A stretch of 61,888 nt of DNA from Labilithrix sp. (GCA_019637105.1 JAHBWF010000025.1:1-61888), one strand, 5' to 3'. Shown: positions 17,904 to 27,853, counted from the stretch's first letter. The notes: generated by a model from the sequence alone, not told the origin. Translations and numbers: made by a program.

Positions 17904-18836
17904 ATGAAGCCGAGCGTCCACCCTTGCCCCCGCCCTCTCTCCCGCGCGCGGCCCGCGCTCGGGGCCGCCGCCGTCCTCGCGCTCGTCGCGGCGGCCGGCG
18001 CCCCGACGACCGCCGCGGCCGCCGAGCCCGACAAGGCGTACTGCGCCGACACCTACCGCAACGCCCAGATCCAGCGAAAGAGCGGCGCGCTGCTCCGAGC
18101 GCGCGAGTCGCTGCTCGTGTGCGTGAGCGATCGGTGCCCGTCGATGATGCAACCCGACTGCACGCGCTGGCTCACCGAGGTCGAAGCCGCGCTGCCGTCG
18201 GTCGCCTTCGCGGCGAAGGGCGTCGACGGCAAGGACGTCACCGCGGTCCGCGTCACCATGGACGGACAGCACCTCACCGAGACGCTGGACGGCAAATCGA
18301 TCTCGCTCGATCCGGGCTCGCACACGCTCCGCTTCGAGCACGCGGACGAGCCGCCGATCGAGCAGACCATCATCGTCCGCGAGGGCGAGAAGGCGCGCGT
18401 CGTCAGCGTGAGCTGGGCGAGGCCCGAAGAGGGCGCGCGCGGCCGCGAGCTGGCGAGCCCTCGCTCCGAGCGCCGCACGCCGACGAGCGCCTGGATCCTC
18501 GGCGGCGTCGGCGTCGGCGCCGTCGCGACCTTCGGCGCGCTGGCGCTGCACGGCATGTCGCGGAGGAGCGATCTCGAGAAGGAGTGCTTCGGCAGCTGCC
18601 GGCAGGAGCAGGTCGACTCGATCAAGACCCAGCTCTTGATCGCCGACGTCGCGCTGGGCGTCGGCGTGGTGTCGCTCGGGGCGGCGGCCGTCCTGTTCTT
18701 CACCGGCGGCGGCCCTTCGCCGCCAGCGCGAGATCGGGACAGCGCGGCGCGCGCGGCGTCCCGTCCGGGGATCGTCTCGTTCGGCCTCGCCCCCCAGAGG
18801 AACGGCGGCGCGGCGAGCTTCGCGGCGCGGTTCTGA
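17904..18836 (+). CDS. Exported protein with two C-terminal membrane helices
   Basis: A 310-aa protein with a Sec signal (AxA cleavage near residue 40), a Cys-containing helical N-terminal part (YCADTYRNAQIQ through DCTRWL, the YCADxY...C...C pattern repeated in myxobacterial envelope proteins), a PEGA-like beta segment around 110-170 (SLDPGSHTLRFEH, then EGEKARVVSVSW) and two hydrophobic helices (~193-216, ~243-268). GAGGAG precedes the ATG. Its position directly behind a transmembrane kinase suggests that it works with it, for example as a sensor or target; this is inference from operon structure. Confidence 0.75.
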   Translation: MKPSVHPCPRPLSRARPALGAAAVLALVAAAGAPTTAAAAEPDKAYCADTYRNAQIQRKSGALLRARESLLVCVSDRCPSMMQPDCTRWLTEVEAALPSVAFAAKGVDGKDVTAVRVTMDGQHLTETLDGKSISLDPGSHTLRFEHADEPPIEQTIIVREGEKARVVSVSWARPEEGARGRELASPRSERRTPTSAWILGGVGVGAVATFGALALHGMSRRSDLEKECFGSCRQEQVDSIKTQLLIADVALGVGVVSLGAAAVLFFTGGGPSPPARDRDSAARAASRPGIVSFGLAPQRNGGAASFAARF

Positions 18837-18965
18837 AGACCGCGCGCCGGCCGGCCCGCCCCCCTCCGGCCCTGACGCCGGACGTTCACGCGGGCGCCGC
18901 CCGGGCCGGGCGCTCACGGGCGGGGGACCTCTCCCTTTGCCCGTGAAGTTTGGGTGAGAAGCGAC

Positions 18966-18971
18966 TAGCCT
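18966..18971 (+). promoter_or_regulatory. Candidate -10 element for MCE gene
   Basis: TAGCCT ends 14 nt before the chosen ATG and would leave a leader of only about 7 nt. It supports the ATG at 18986 over an in-frame TTG at 18950, which lies upstream of the hexamer. Confidence 0.4.
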
Positions 18972-18985
18972 CCTCCCCTCGGAGG

Positions 18986-20458
18986 ATGGCGAAGTTCTCG
19001 CAGGCGGCCAAGATCGGCCTGTTCGTCGTCGTCACGACGGGCGCGGGCTTCCTGGTCTATCGCACCATCCACAAGGAGACGGGGCGCGGGGGCGGCTACG
19101 TCGTGCACGCGTACCTCAAGGACGCGACCGGCATCGCGAAGCACTCGCGCGTCACGATCGCCGGCATCCCGGTCGGCTCGGTCGAGGACATCCGCCTCGA
19201 GAACGGCCAGGCGCGCATCGACGTGCGCGTCAACGGCGACGTCACGCTGCACCAGACGGCGCGCCTCGGCGTGAAGAGCGCGTCGCTCCTCGGCGAGAAC
19301 GTCGTCATCCTCACCGAGGGCGTCGGCGAGCCGAACAAGGCGAACGGCGACGAGATCGAGACGATGCCCGACAGCGCGTCGGTCGAGGACATCAAGGCGC
19401 AGGTCTCGCGCATCGCCGAGCTGATCGAGAAGGTGGCCCAGCAGCTCGCCGACTCGATCGGCACCGATCAGGGCGGGAGGAACATCAGCGCGATCCTGCA
19501 GAACCTCGCCGACGCCACCGAGGCGATCAACCTCACCGTCCGCGAGAACCGGCTCGTCATCAAGGACACGCTCGAGAACATCGACCGCATCACCGCCAAG
19601 GGCGGCCCCGAGCTGCAGCAGATCCTCCTCAACATCAAGGTCATCACCGAGGACGTGAAGCAGATGCTCGCCGCGCAGGGCGGCAAGGACGGCGAGTCGG
19701 GGGAGCTCCGGCAGACGATCGAGCGCGTCAACCGGGCGTCGAAGAGCCTCGAGAGCGCGCTCGGCCACGTCGACAACGTCGCGGGCCGGATCGACCGGGG
19801 CGAAGGGACGATCGGCAAGCTGACGAAGGACGAGGCGCTGATCAACGAGGTCCAGGGCGTCGCCGAGGGCGTCAACGACTACGTCGACAGCCTCCGACGC
19901 CTCCAGGCGATCGTCGGGCTCCGGAGCGACTACAACTTCCTCGCGAACACGGTGAAGAGCTACGTCGAGCTCCGCCTCCAGCCGCGCGAGGACAAGTACT
20001 ACCTCATCGAGCTCATCAACGACCCGCGCGGCAAGACGAGCTTCACGCAGACCGACGTCGACACCACCAACCCGAACGATCCGGCGCACTACCGCACCGT
20101 GACGACGACCACGACCGACGCGTTCCGCTTCAGCATCCAGTTCGCGCGGCGGATCGGCCCGTTCACCGGCCGGTTCGGCATCAAGGAGTCGACCGGCGGC
20201 ATCGGCCTCGACACGCACCTCCTGTCGAACCGCTTCGAGATCGTCCAGGACCTCTTCGGCTTCGGCGAGGAGATCCGGCCGCGCTACCGCCTCTGGGTCG
20301 GCTACGAGTTCATCCGCCGCCTCTGGCTGATCGGCGGCGTCGACCACGTGTTCCTCGGCAACCGCCGCGACTACTTCCTCGGCCTCCAGCTCCGCTTCAC
20401 CGACGAGGACCTGAAGACGATCCTGCCGTTCGCCGGCGGCGCGACGAGCGGGCGCTGA
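18986..20458 (+). CDS. MCE/MlaD-family lipid-transport protein with barrel-like C-terminus
   Basis: A 490-aa protein. One N-terminal anchor helix (IGLFVVVTTGAGFLVY) is followed by a single MCE domain (about 35-110: VHAYLKDATGI, VTIAGIPVGSVEDI, ASLLGENVVIL), a long helical needle-like part (120-300) and a C-terminal ~190 residues with alternating aromatic/polar strands (YVELRLQPREDKYYLIEL ... YRLWVGYEFIRRLWLIG ... FLGLQLRF) resembling an outer-membrane barrel or its capping part. MlaD-type proteins move phospholipids between membranes. No permease or ATPase subunits lie nearby, so this is an orphan MCE gene. An earlier TTG start is possible but less likely. Confidence 0.85.
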   Translation: MAKFSQAAKIGLFVVVTTGAGFLVYRTIHKETGRGGGYVVHAYLKDATGIAKHSRVTIAGIPVGSVEDIRLENGQARIDVRVNGDVTLHQTARLGVKSASLLGENVVILTEGVGEPNKANGDEIETMPDSASVEDIKAQVSRIAELIEKVAQQLADSIGTDQGGRNISAILQNLADATEAINLTVRENRLVIKDTLENIDRITAKGGPELQQILLNIKVITEDVKQMLAAQGGKDGESGELRQTIERVNRASKSLESALGHVDNVAGRIDRGEGTIGKLTKDEALINEVQGVAEGVNDYVDSLRRLQAIVGLRSDYNFLANTVKSYVELRLQPREDKYYLIELINDPRGKTSFTQTDVDTTNPNDPAHYRTVTTTTTDAFRFSIQFARRIGPFTGRFGIKESTGGIGLDTHLLSNRFEIVQDLFGFGEEIRPRYRLWVGYEFIRRLWLIGGVDHVFLGNRRDYFLGLQLRFTDEDLKTILPFAGGATSGR

Positions 20459-20484
20459 GGGCGCGCCGCGGCCGGGCGTTCGCG

Positions 20485-20877
20485 CTACGCGCTCGCCGGC
20501 GCGGCCAGGATCTCGGCGAGCATCTCCCGCCCTTCCTTGCCCACCTGCTGCACGGTCACGAGGTCCGCCTGCGCGTCGAAGAGGATCGCGAGCACGTGCG
20601 TGCCGTCGACGTCGTAGACGGTGACGTTGACGGGGGCGCCCGCGAGGTCGACGTCCTCGAGGAGCCCGCGCACGCTCCCGGCCTCGGCGAGCTGCTTGCC
20701 GCCGAGCACCGCGCGGAGCGTGGCCGGGACGTCGTCCTCGTCGCCCGACACGGCCACGAGCGCGCCGTCCCCGTCGACGAGGAGCACGGTGATCGCCTGC
20801 GTCAGATCGTGGATGTCCTCGAGCGCGCGGAACAGCGCGATCTGCCGCTCGGTCGGGGGCGCGTTCGAGTCGCTCAT
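20485..20877 (-). CDS. Roadblock/LC7-like small protein
   Basis: A 130-aa protein with the length and alternating pattern of the roadblock/LC7 fold (ITVLLVDGDGALVAVSG near the start, HVLAILFDAQADLVTVQ near the end). Such proteins commonly serve as partners or activators of small Ras-like GTPases, as MglB does in Myxococcus. No GTPase gene lies in the window. GAGG 4 nt before the ATG supports the start. Assignment rests on fold pattern rather than on a diagnostic motif. Confidence 0.65.
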   Translation of the reverse strand: MSDSNAPPTERQIALFRALEDIHDLTQAITVLLVDGDGALVAVSGDEDDVPATLRAVLGGKQLAEAGSVRGLLEDVDLAGAPVNVTVYDVDGTHVLAILFDAQADLVTVQQVGKEGREMLAEILAAPASA

Positions 20878-21299
20878 CGTCCCTCGATGGCCTCGTGCCC
20901 GGACACCAGGAGCTCGACCGGCTCGTTCCGAGCCCACGACGAGCGAAAGGTCGGAGCGGACGCCCCGTCCTCGCGCGCCTTCATGTCCGGAAGCTTCGTC
21001 CTCATGGTCGCACTTCGACCCGTCGCGATCGACGAGTCGAGGTACTAGAACGCATTTTCCACCCCGTCGCAGGCCGAAAATCGGGCTCGCCCGGGCGAGC
21101 GAGCGAGCCTGTTTCGGCTCGCCTCCGGGCGTCCGCTCATGGTCTCGGCTGCCCAACGAGCGCCTTTCGGTGGCGAAGCGCGCTCGAGCCGGCTCCGCGC
21201 GGTCGAGCGCGGCGCGCCCTCGACGCCGCGCGCCGCTCCCCCCTCCCCTCACGACGGCGCCCCGCGCGACGCCCGCGCGCGCCGTCCGCCCGCGGCCGA
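20878..21299. other. Intergenic region (422 bp) upstream of roadblock-like gene
   Basis: No convincing coding sequence on either strand. It holds a perfect 16-bp palindrome GCTCGCCCGGGCGAGC (21085-21100) followed by GAGC repeats, and a less GC-rich patch near 21048-21080 that could contain the reverse-strand promoter of the roadblock-like gene. Confidence 0.5.
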
Positions 21300-21416
21300 T
21301 CACATCCGTGCGAGAAGCGCCACGATCGCGACGACGAGCGCGAGGCCCATGACGCAGATCGCGAAGAGCACACCGATGAAGGGCGCGTTCCTGCGAGCGC
21401 CGGCGACGAGTCCCAT
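21300..21416 (-). CDS. 38-aa single-helix membrane peptide
   Basis: A very short reading frame, ATG to TGA, encoding MGLVAGARRN, then a ~22-residue hydrophobic helix, ending LLARM. GAGGTG lies 6 nt before the ATG. The basic residues before the helix favour an N-in orientation. It stands alone between the SNF2 gene and the roadblock-like gene on the reverse strand. Good ribosome site and clean composition argue for a real small membrane protein; no family is recognised. Confidence 0.55.
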   Translation of the reverse strand: MGLVAGARRNAPFIGVLFAICVMGLALVVAIVALLARM

Positions 21417-21512
21417 GGCGTTCACCTCGACGCTGGCCGTTGCACTCGACGTGCCCGTCCGCGCGCCCGCGGCGCGCGTGCGGCGAGCGCCGCGGGCGCC
21501 TCCCGGCCCGGC

Positions 21513-24500
21513 TCAACCGCCGAAGCGGAGGAGCTCGAGGAGCTCGGCGGACGAGATCGGCTTCGGCGTCGCCTTCCCCTCGAGGACGGCGGCGGCGAGG
21601 CCGCGCTTCTCGGCGTGCATCTCGAGCACGGCCTCTTCGATCGTCCCGCGCGCGACCAGGCGGTAGACCGTCACCGGGCTGGTCTGGCCCATGCGATGCG
21701 CGCGCGCGGTCGCCTGCTCCTCGACCGCGGGGTTCCACCAGGGATCGAGGTGGATGACGTAGCTCGCCCTCGTGAGGTTGAGCCCCGTCCCGCCCGCGAG
21801 CAACGAGACGCAGAAGGCGTCGTACGCGCCGGCCTGGAACGCCTCGACGATCGCGCGGCGCTCGGTCGTCGGCGTCTCGCCCGTGAGCGTCGCGACGCGG
21901 AGCGAGGCGGCGGCGAGCGCCGCCCGGACCTCCTCGAGGAACCGCGTGAACTGGCTGAACACGAGCGCGTGGTTCCCCTCCGCCGCGAGCTCTCGCACGA
22001 GCTCGACGACCCGCGCGACCTTCGTCGACGGCCCGTCGTAGTCCGGATCGACGAGGCGGACGTCGCAGGCCATCTGGCGCAAGCGCATCAGCGCGGCGAG
22101 GAGCGCGATCTTGAGCTGCGACGGCGTCGCCCGGCTGCGCTTCCTCGAGAGCGCCTTCGCGCACTCGTCGCGGAGCGCGAGGTAGTGTTTCCGCTCCGGG
22201 AGGCTGAGCTCGATCCGCTCGGTGATCTCCTCGCGCGGCGGCAGCTCGTGGAGCACGCTCGCGCGCGTCCGCCTGAGCAAGAACGGGCCGACGAGCGCCC
22301 CCAGCGTGGCGAGCTGCTCGCTGTCGCGATGCGCCTCGATCGGGCGCCGGAAGCTCTCGCGGAACGAGGGCTCGTCTCCGAGCAGGCCGGGGAACGCGAC
22401 GTCGACGACGCTGAAGAGCTCGCCGAGGTGGTTCTCGAGCGGCGTGCCCGTGAGCGCGATCGTGAAGTCGCGCGGCAGGCTCCGCACGGCGTCGCTCCGC
22501 TGCGCCTCGATGTTCTTCACGTACTGGGCCTCGTCCACGACGACGGTCGCCCAGCGCTGCTCGCGGAAGGCGGCGCTCCCGCGCTGGAGCAGGCCGTAGG
22601 AGACCACGAGGACGTCGCCGGCGCCGAGCGCGCCGAGCGGCGCGGAGCGGTCCTCGTTGTACCAGCGCACCGCGAGGCTCGGCACGAAGCGCGCGAGCTC
22701 GGAGACCCAGTTCGAGGACACGCTGGCCGGCGCGACGATCAGCGCCGGGCCGCGCTTCGCGCGCGCCTTCAGCACCGCCGCGGTCTGGACCGTCTTGCCG
22801 AGGCCCATGTCGTCCGCGAGGACGCAGCCCGGCGCCCACGCGGCCAGCGACAGCATCCACGCCACGCCCGCGCGCTGGTAGTCGCGCAGCGCGCCGCGCT
22901 CCAGCGCGGGGACGCGCACGCGGCGGTCGCGGCCCTCGAAGCGGCGGCGGTACTCCTCGAGATCGATCCCCTCGCCCACGACGCGGCCGAACACGTCGGA
23001 GGCGCGCGCGAGCAGGCCGCCGAACCCCTCGTGGAGGAGCGCGCCGTCCGCCGCGCCCTCCTCGCTCCTCCGCGGCGCGAGGCGCGCGGCCGCCGCGAGC
23101 GGCCCGAGCTTCGCGAGGGCGTCCTCGGAGAGCTCGAGGAAGACCCCGGCGCCGGCCCGGACGTAGCGCTGCGCGAGGCGGGCGGCCTCGAGCAGCTCGC
23201 CGAGCGTGAGCTTGGCGCCGCCGAGGTCGAGCGATCCGTCGACGCGCAGCCAGGACCCCGTCCTGCGGACCACCACCTCCGTGGCGCGCGGGATCTCGCG
23301 GACCGTCGGCGGGCGCCCGACCTTGACCTCGATCGCGAGGCCGAGCGGGTTTCGGTCCAGCCACGCCGCGAGCGCGATCGCGGGCTCGATCCCGTCGGCG
23401 ACGCCGACGCCTCGCTCCCAACGGAGGCCTTCGACGTCGACGGCGTCGACGGTCGCGCCGGCGATCCGGAGCTCGCGCGCGAGCTCGCGCTCGACGAAGT
23501 AGCGCGCTTCGCCGACCGCGAACGTGAACAGCCTCTGCCCGGCCCCGGCAGGCGCGAACGGCGCGCGCGGGTGGACCTTGATCATCACCTCGACGACGGC
23601 CTCGACCTCCTCGCCGTCGGTCCTCCACGCCACGCGCAGCGCGGCGGACGGCTCGTACGGGAGCTCCTCGCCGAGGGCGAAGCGCGGGAGCTCCACGATC
23701 CCGGCGCTCATGAGCGCCTGCGTCGCGGCCGCGAGCTTCGGCGCCGCGGCGAGCGGGAACGCGAGCCGGTCGCCGAGCTCGATCGCGAGATCGACCCACG
23801 GCCGGAGCGGCGCCGGCACCTCGACGGCGACGATCCGACGCGCGTCGAGGTTCCAGCGGAAGAGCGCGCCGCGCTCGCCGCTCAGCGACTCGAGCGGCAC
23901 GGGGAGCGGCTCGCCGTTCACCCGGAAGCGCGGCGTCAGCGCGTCGCCGCGCACGCGGTCGAGCGTCATCGTCAGGAGCCCGGTGACGATCTCGACCGGA
24001 GGCGCGCCCTCCGGGCTCCCGCGCGGCGCGTCGCCCATGTGGACGAGCGGGTGTCGCGCGAGCAAGCCGAGGACGTCGTGAGCCAGCGGCGTGCCCAGCG
24101 CGACGAAGCTCGGCTGCGGACGCGCGCGGCCGGCGGCGGCCGCCGGATCGCGGACCATCAGGCGGCCGATCTCCCGCTCGACGTCGGTCGCGCCCTCGGC
24201 GAGGAGCGCGTCGAGGCGCTGGCGCTTCCACCGCGCCGCGCCGCGCGCCTCGCCGGCGCGGCCGCGCTCCCGCGCGTACGCGGCGACCTCGATCAGCCGG
24301 TGCCCGCGCGAGGGGACGACGGCGAAGCGCCACTCGCGCGGCCTCGCGGCGGTCCCCTGCTGGTCGATCAGGCGCTCGAGGAGGTAGTCCCACGTCGGTC
24401 GGTCGAGATCGCGCGCGAGCTCTCGCACCGTCGGATCCGTCCGCGCCGCCAGGGCCGAGAGCATCGCGCGCAGCGCGAACAGGTCCCACGCGTCGGTGGA

Positions 24501-25331
24501 GGCGCGGTCGCCGAAGGCGCCGGCCTCGAACGCGACGCGCTCGCCCGGATCGAGGGCGAGCGTGACGGCGAGGAACCTGGGCTCGCGAAGGAGCGCCGAG
24601 GTCTTCTCGCGGATCTCGAGGACGCGGCGGCGCGGCGCGTAGGCGAACGCGAAGCCGGGGTGACGTTCGTCGAGCGGCCCCGGCGGCACCGAGCCGACCT
24701 CGGCGTGCGCCGCGTGGTCGGCGTAGACGCCGGCCAGCTTGGCGTAGAGATCGGCGAAGCCGGTCGCGCTCGGGAGCGGCGGCGGCGGCGGCCGCCAGGC
24801 GCGGAGCGTCTCGAGCGCCTCCGCGAGCTCCGGGACGTGCTCGAGGACGACGCCGGCCAGCGCGCGCGTCGTGGGGACGGGGGCGTGCATGGCGTCCCAC
24901 CACCAGTCCGCGAGCGGCACGTAGTCCTCGGTGTCGTGCTCGACGGCGCGCCCCGCGTAGAGCGCGAGGCGCGAGAGGAACACGCCGGTCGAGTAGACCG
25001 ACCGGAGGAGCGCGGGGAGCGGCTCGAGCGGCGCGCCGCCGGCGCTCCGCAGGCGACGACGGAGCGAGAGCGTCCACGCGACCGCGGCGATGTGCTTGCA
25101 CTGGCCGGCGCGCTCGTAGGCAGGGCAGCTGCAGCGCGCGATCGTCCCCCCGCCCGGCGTCGCGTCGAAAAGCACCCGATAGGACGCCGATCCCGTGACG
25201 AGCGCGGTCACCCGCGCGTCTTCCTCGCGGAGCTCCGTCACCCGCCCCTCGGCCGCGTACACGCGACCGCGATCGAGGATGTGGGAGCGGTACGAGCGCA
25301 GGACGTTCTCGACGCCGGCGCTCGGGGTCAT
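21513..25331 (-). CDS. SWIM-domain SNF2-family helicase/ATPase
   Basis: A 1272-aa DNA translocase. An N-terminal SWIM zinc finger ([14 protein letters not shown], about 64-78) is followed by a large SNF2-associated middle region. The two RecA-like lobes carry ADDMGLGKT (Walker A, ~840), VVVDEAQ (Walker B, ~930), LTGTPLEN, the LVFSQF motif, GGTGLNL and HLDPWWNP with ARAHRMGQ (motif VI). Bacterial members (RapA/HepA relatives) remodel nucleoprotein or stalled polymerase complexes. Its ATG overlaps the RNase HII stop (ATGA), so the two are made from one message, hinting at a shared role with R-loops or RNA-DNA hybrids. Confidence 0.95.
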   Translation of the reverse strand: MTPSAGVENVLRSYRSHILDRGRVYAAEGRVTELREEDARVTALVTGSASYRVLFDATPGGGTIARCSCPAYERAGQCKHIAAVAWTLSLRRRLRSAGGAPLEPLPALLRSVYSTGVFLSRLALYAGRAVEHDTEDYVPLADWWWDAMHAPVPTTRALAGVVLEHVPELAEALETLRAWRPPPPPLPSATGFADLYAKLAGVYADHAAHAEVGSVPPGPLDERHPGFAFAYAPRRRVLEIREKTSALLREPRFLAVTLALDPGERVAFEAGAFGDRASTDAWDLFALRAMLSALAARTDPTVRELARDLDRPTWDYLLERLIDQQGTAARPREWRFAVVPSRGHRLIEVAAYARERGRAGEARGAARWKRQRLDALLAEGATDVEREIGRLMVRDPAAAAGRARPQPSFVALGTPLAHDVLGLLARHPLVHMGDAPRGSPEGAPPVEIVTGLLTMTLDRVRGDALTPRFRVNGEPLPVPLESLSGERGALFRWNLDARRIVAVEVPAPLRPWVDLAIELGDRLAFPLAAAPKLAAATQALMSAGIVELPRFALGEELPYEPSAALRVAWRTDGEEVEAVVEVMIKVHPRAPFAPAGAGQRLFTFAVGEARYFVERELARELRIAGATVDAVDVEGLRWERGVGVADGIEPAIALAAWLDRNPLGLAIEVKVGRPPTVREIPRATEVVVRRTGSWLRVDGSLDLGGAKLTLGELLEAARLAQRYVRAGAGVFLELSEDALAKLGPLAAAARLAPRRSEEGAADGALLHEGFGGLLARASDVFGRVVGEGIDLEEYRRRFEGRDRRVRVPALERGALRDYQRAGVAWMLSLAAWAPGCVLADDMGLGKTVQTAAVLKARAKRGPALIVAPASVSSNWVSELARFVPSLAVRWYNEDRSAPLGALGAGDVLVVSYGLLQRGSAAFREQRWATVVVDEAQYVKNIEAQRSDAVRSLPRDFTIALTGTPLENHLGELFSVVDVAFPGLLGDEPSFRESFRRPIEAHRDSEQLATLGALVGPFLLRRTRASVLHELPPREEITERIELSLPERKHYLALRDECAKALSRKRSRATPSQLKIALLAALMRLRQMACDVRLVDPDYDGPSTKVARVVELVRELAAEGNHALVFSQFTRFLEEVRAALAAASLRVATLTGETPTTERRAIVEAFQAGAYDAFCVSLLAGGTGLNLTRASYVIHLDPWWNPAVEEQATARAHRMGQTSPVTVYRLVARGTIEEAVLEMHAEKRGLAAAVLEGKATPKPISSAELLELLRFGG

Positions 25332-26137
25332 GGCGCGGACGCCGGCGCGACGACGGCGTGGAGCGGCGGGAGGCCGAGCACGACGCGGACCGGCCCGAAC
25401 GAGCGACGGTGGATCGGGCAGGCGCCGAGGCGCTGGAGCGCCGCGACGTGCTCCTTCACCGGGTAGCCCTTGTGGCGCGAGAACCCGTAGCCCGGGTACT
25501 CCGCGTCGAGCTCGGCCATCCGCGCGTCGCGCGCCGTCTTGGCGAGGATGGACGCGGCGGCGATCGACAGGCTCCGCGCGTCCCCCTTCACGATGCGATC
25601 CTGCGGGACGTCGACGTCCTTCAACCTGCGCGCGTCGACGAGGAGGTGCGCCGGCGTGACGCCGAGCCCTTCGACGGCGCGACGCATCGCGAGCAGGCCG
25701 GCCCAGTAGATGTTGATCGTGTCGATCTCCTCGACCGACGCCCACCCGACCGCCCACGCGGCGGCCTTCGCGCGGATCTCCGCGGCGAGGCGCTCGCGCT
25801 CCCGGGCGTCGAGCTTCTTCGAGTCGTCGACGTCGGCGATGCGGCTGCCGGGCCGGAGGATCACCGCCCCCGCGCAGACGGGCCCGGCGAGCGGGCTCAT
25901 CCCGGCCTCGTCGACGCCGGCGACGTGGACGATCGATCGCGCCCACAGCGCCTGCTCGAACGCGAGCATCTTGCGCAGGCGCTGGCCTTCGGCGCGGCGC
26001 GCGCGGCGGCGCCGCTCGACGGCGTCGAGGATGGCCCGCGCGCCGGGGCGCGGATCCGCGCGCAGCTCTTCCTCGACGGACCGCGGCAAGGGCCGGCCAC
26101 GCTCGACGTAGCGCGCCCGCAGCGCGGAGAGCGTCAT
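25328..26137 (-). CDS. rnhB: Ribonuclease HII
   Basis: A 269-aa enzyme that nicks RNA-DNA hybrids at embedded ribonucleotides. Catalytic DEDD residues are visible: D76-E77 in AGVDEAG, the Asp in LLVDARR and the Asp in [32 protein letters not shown] and HKGYPVKEH are family signatures. Two oddities: a ~70-residue basic helical N-terminal extension, and DEAGMSP where almost all RNase HII have DEAGRGP, so the GRG junction-recognition motif is GMS. The ATG has no Shine-Dalgarno sequence; in-frame GTGs lie 4 and 6 codons earlier beside a hairpin. The stop overlaps the SNF2 start. Confidence 0.93.
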   Translation of the reverse strand: MTLSALRARYVERGRPLPRSVEEELRADPRPGARAILDAVERRRRARRAEGQRLRKMLAFEQALWARSIVHVAGVDEAGMSPLAGPVCAGAVILRPGSRIADVDDSKKLDARERERLAAEIRAKAAAWAVGWASVEEIDTINIYWAGLLAMRRAVEGLGVTPAHLLVDARRLKDVDVPQDRIVKGDARSLSIAAASILAKTARDARMAELDAEYPGYGFSRHKGYPVKEHVAALQRLGACPIHRRSFGPVRVVLGLPPLHAVVAPASAP

Positions 26138-26148
26138 GAGGAGGGGCA

Positions 26149-26171
26149 CGCCCACCGAGTTACGGTGGGCG
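26149..26171. promoter_or_regulatory. Inverted repeat in rnhB leader
   Basis: CGCCCACCG and CGGTGGGCG form perfect 9-bp arms around a 5-nt loop, 11 nt upstream of the rnhB ATG. It could be an RNA hairpin covering the start, an operator, or a late hairpin for the preceding lipoprotein gene. Confidence 0.55.
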
Positions 26172-26253
26172 CCGCGCACCGTCAACCGGCGGCCCCGATC
26201 GGCGGTCGAGATCCACGACCGTCCACATCGCGAACGAAGCGAGCCTGCCTGAT

Positions 26254-26826
26254 TCAGTAGCAGTTCGGATACGAATCGATGCACGCCTTCGCGAAGCGAT
26301 CGAGGTCGGCCTTCGACGGAATGAGGCAGCTTCCGTTGCCGTTCGTCTCGCTGATCCACTTGATGAGGCGCTGGTTGTAGAGCCAGAGCTTGCGGTGGCC
26401 GGCCATCCCGTCGCGCGCCGCGCCGGTGTAGTCGTTGTTCCAGTTGAAGAAGCTCGAGATGCCGTGCTTCTCGCGCAGCTCGAGGAGCGACCTCGGCGGG
26501 TCCTCGAGGATCCTCGCGAGCGCGCGCGTGCCCTCCGCCATGCAGAGGCGCGCCGGATCGCTGCCGGACGAGAACCCCCACTGGATCTTGTCGGGGTAGA
26601 GCGGCTGCGCTTCCTTGTACGGCCAGTACTCGTAGCCGCCGATGTAAAAGCCGTTGATGCTCGTCTGCGCCGGCAGCGTCTCGCCGCCGTTCTCGCCGTT
26701 GGGACGGAACCGCCGGAGCTCGTCGTCTTCGGTGGCCGCGTCGTCCTCGATCTCGGCCGAGCAGCCGGAGGCGAGGGCGGTGAGGGTGCCGACGGAGAAC
26801 AGGAGTGCGAAGAGGCGACGCTTCAT
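26254..26826 (-). CDS. Lipoprotein of unknown function
   Basis: A 190-aa lipoprotein with a clear signal (LTALASGC, Cys22), a short acidic linker (DDAATEDDE), then a globular aromatic-rich domain ([51 protein letters not shown]) ending DSYPNCY. Pairs of Cys in the mature part may form disulfides. I recognise no family. It is divergent from the crotonase gene across 175 bp. Confidence 0.8.
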   Translation of the reverse strand: MKRRLFALLFSVGTLTALASGCSAEIEDDAATEDDELRRFRPNGENGGETLPAQTSINGFYIGGYEYWPYKEAQPLYPDKIQWGFSSGSDPARLCMAEGTRALARILEDPPRSLLELREKHGISSFFNWNNDYTGAARDGMAGHRKLWLYNQRLIKWISETNGNGSCLIPSKADLDRFAKACIDSYPNCY

Positions 26827-26988
26827 CGTGCACCCACTTATGCACACATCAAACCACCACCGTCCCGGAGCAGGCTGCTCGTGATCTTCGCGCGTTGGGA
26901 GCGCCGCCTCGGTCGTCGGGGCGCAGGGCTGAGGGGAGGTCGATCCACCAGGCGGCCCGCGCGGCGGCGATCTCGGCGCCACATGCGG

Positions 26989-26994
26989 TAGGGT
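26989..26994 (+). promoter_or_regulatory. Candidate -10 element for crotonase gene
   Basis: TAGGGT ends 7 nt before the ATG with no Shine-Dalgarno sequence between, consistent with transcription starting at the A of ATG. Confidence 0.45.
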
Positions 26995-27001
26995 GCCCGC
27001 G

Positions 27002-27706
27002 ATGGCCACCGACGTCCTCCGCTACTCGCTCGAAGGCACCACCGCGATCGTCCGCATGGACGACGGCAAGGCGAACGCGCTCTCCGAGGCGATGATCGAC
27101 GCCCTCCTCGAGGCGCTCGCGCGCGCGGAGAAGGAGGCGGGCGCGATGGTCCTCACGGGGCGCCCCGATCGGTTCTGCGCCGGGTTCGATCTGCGCGTGA
27201 TGATGCAGAGCCCCGACGCCGCCAAGGCCCTGCTCACGCGCGGCTCGGACCTCCTCATGAAGCTCTACGGAGCGAAGGTGCCGCTCGTCATCGCCTGCAC
27301 GGGCCACGCGCTCGCCGGCGGCGCGCTCGTCCTGCTCACCGGCGACGTGCGCATCGGCGCCGAGGGCGCCTACCGGATCGGCCTGAACGAGGTGTCGATC
27401 GGCATGCCGGTGCCCGTGCTGGCGATGGAGCTCGCGCGCGACCGCATCACGCCCGCGGAGCTGACGCAGGCGACGCTGCTCGCGCGCATCTACGATCCCG
27501 CCGCGGCCGCCAAGGTCGGCTACCTCGACGCGACCGCGGCCGCCGACGCCGTGCTCGATCTCGCGAAGGCCGAGGCCGCGCGCCTCGCCGTCCTCGCGCG
27601 CCCCGCCTTCGAGGCGACCAAGAAGCGCCTGCGCGACAAGACGATCGCGCACATCGTCGCGACGCTCGCCGACGACATGAAGAGCCTGATGACGCCCACG
27701 GCGTGA
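27002..27706 (+). CDS. Enoyl-CoA hydratase/isomerase (crotonase) family protein
   Basis: A 234-aa crotonase-fold enzyme. RFCAGFDLRV and GHALAGGALVLL supply the two oxyanion-hole segments, and NEVSIGMPVPVLAMEL is family-typical. It is slightly shorter than most members (about 255-260 aa) and neither catalytic Glu can be assigned with confidence, so the reaction (hydratase, isomerase or other acyl-CoA chemistry) is open. The ATG was preferred over an in-frame GTG three codons earlier, which overlaps the candidate -10 element. Confidence 0.88.
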   Translation: MATDVLRYSLEGTTAIVRMDDGKANALSEAMIDALLEALARAEKEAGAMVLTGRPDRFCAGFDLRVMMQSPDAAKALLTRGSDLLMKLYGAKVPLVIACTGHALAGGALVLLTGDVRIGAEGAYRIGLNEVSIGMPVPVLAMELARDRITPAELTQATLLARIYDPAAAAKVGYLDATAAADAVLDLAKAEAARLAVLARPAFEATKKRLRDKTIAHIVATLADDMKSLMTPTA

Positions 27707-27853
27707 GCGGACGCGCGCAAGAGCGCGCCGCTCCCGGCGTCGCGTACCGTCCGACGGCCACGCGTAAGCATGCAGACGTTGGTCGGCGGCGCGCCGCGCA
27801 GGACGAAAAATCCCGGAGCGGCGGAACGAGCCGCGACGCACGCAGGAAATTCG

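Noticed and set aside
18950-18985. TTG start for the MCE protein 12 codons earlier
   Set aside because: It would lie upstream of the candidate -10 and adds basic residues not seen in MlaD-type proteins; kept only as an alternative.
20895-25466. Long forward open frame opposite the SNF2 gene
   Set aside because: Arg-rich, no recognisable motif, and entirely antisense to a protein with all helicase motifs.
26803-26850. Imperfect dyad TGTGCA...TGCACG upstream of the lipoprotein at 26 kb
   Set aside because: Arms are short and mismatched; TAAGTG nearby lacks the final T of a -10.
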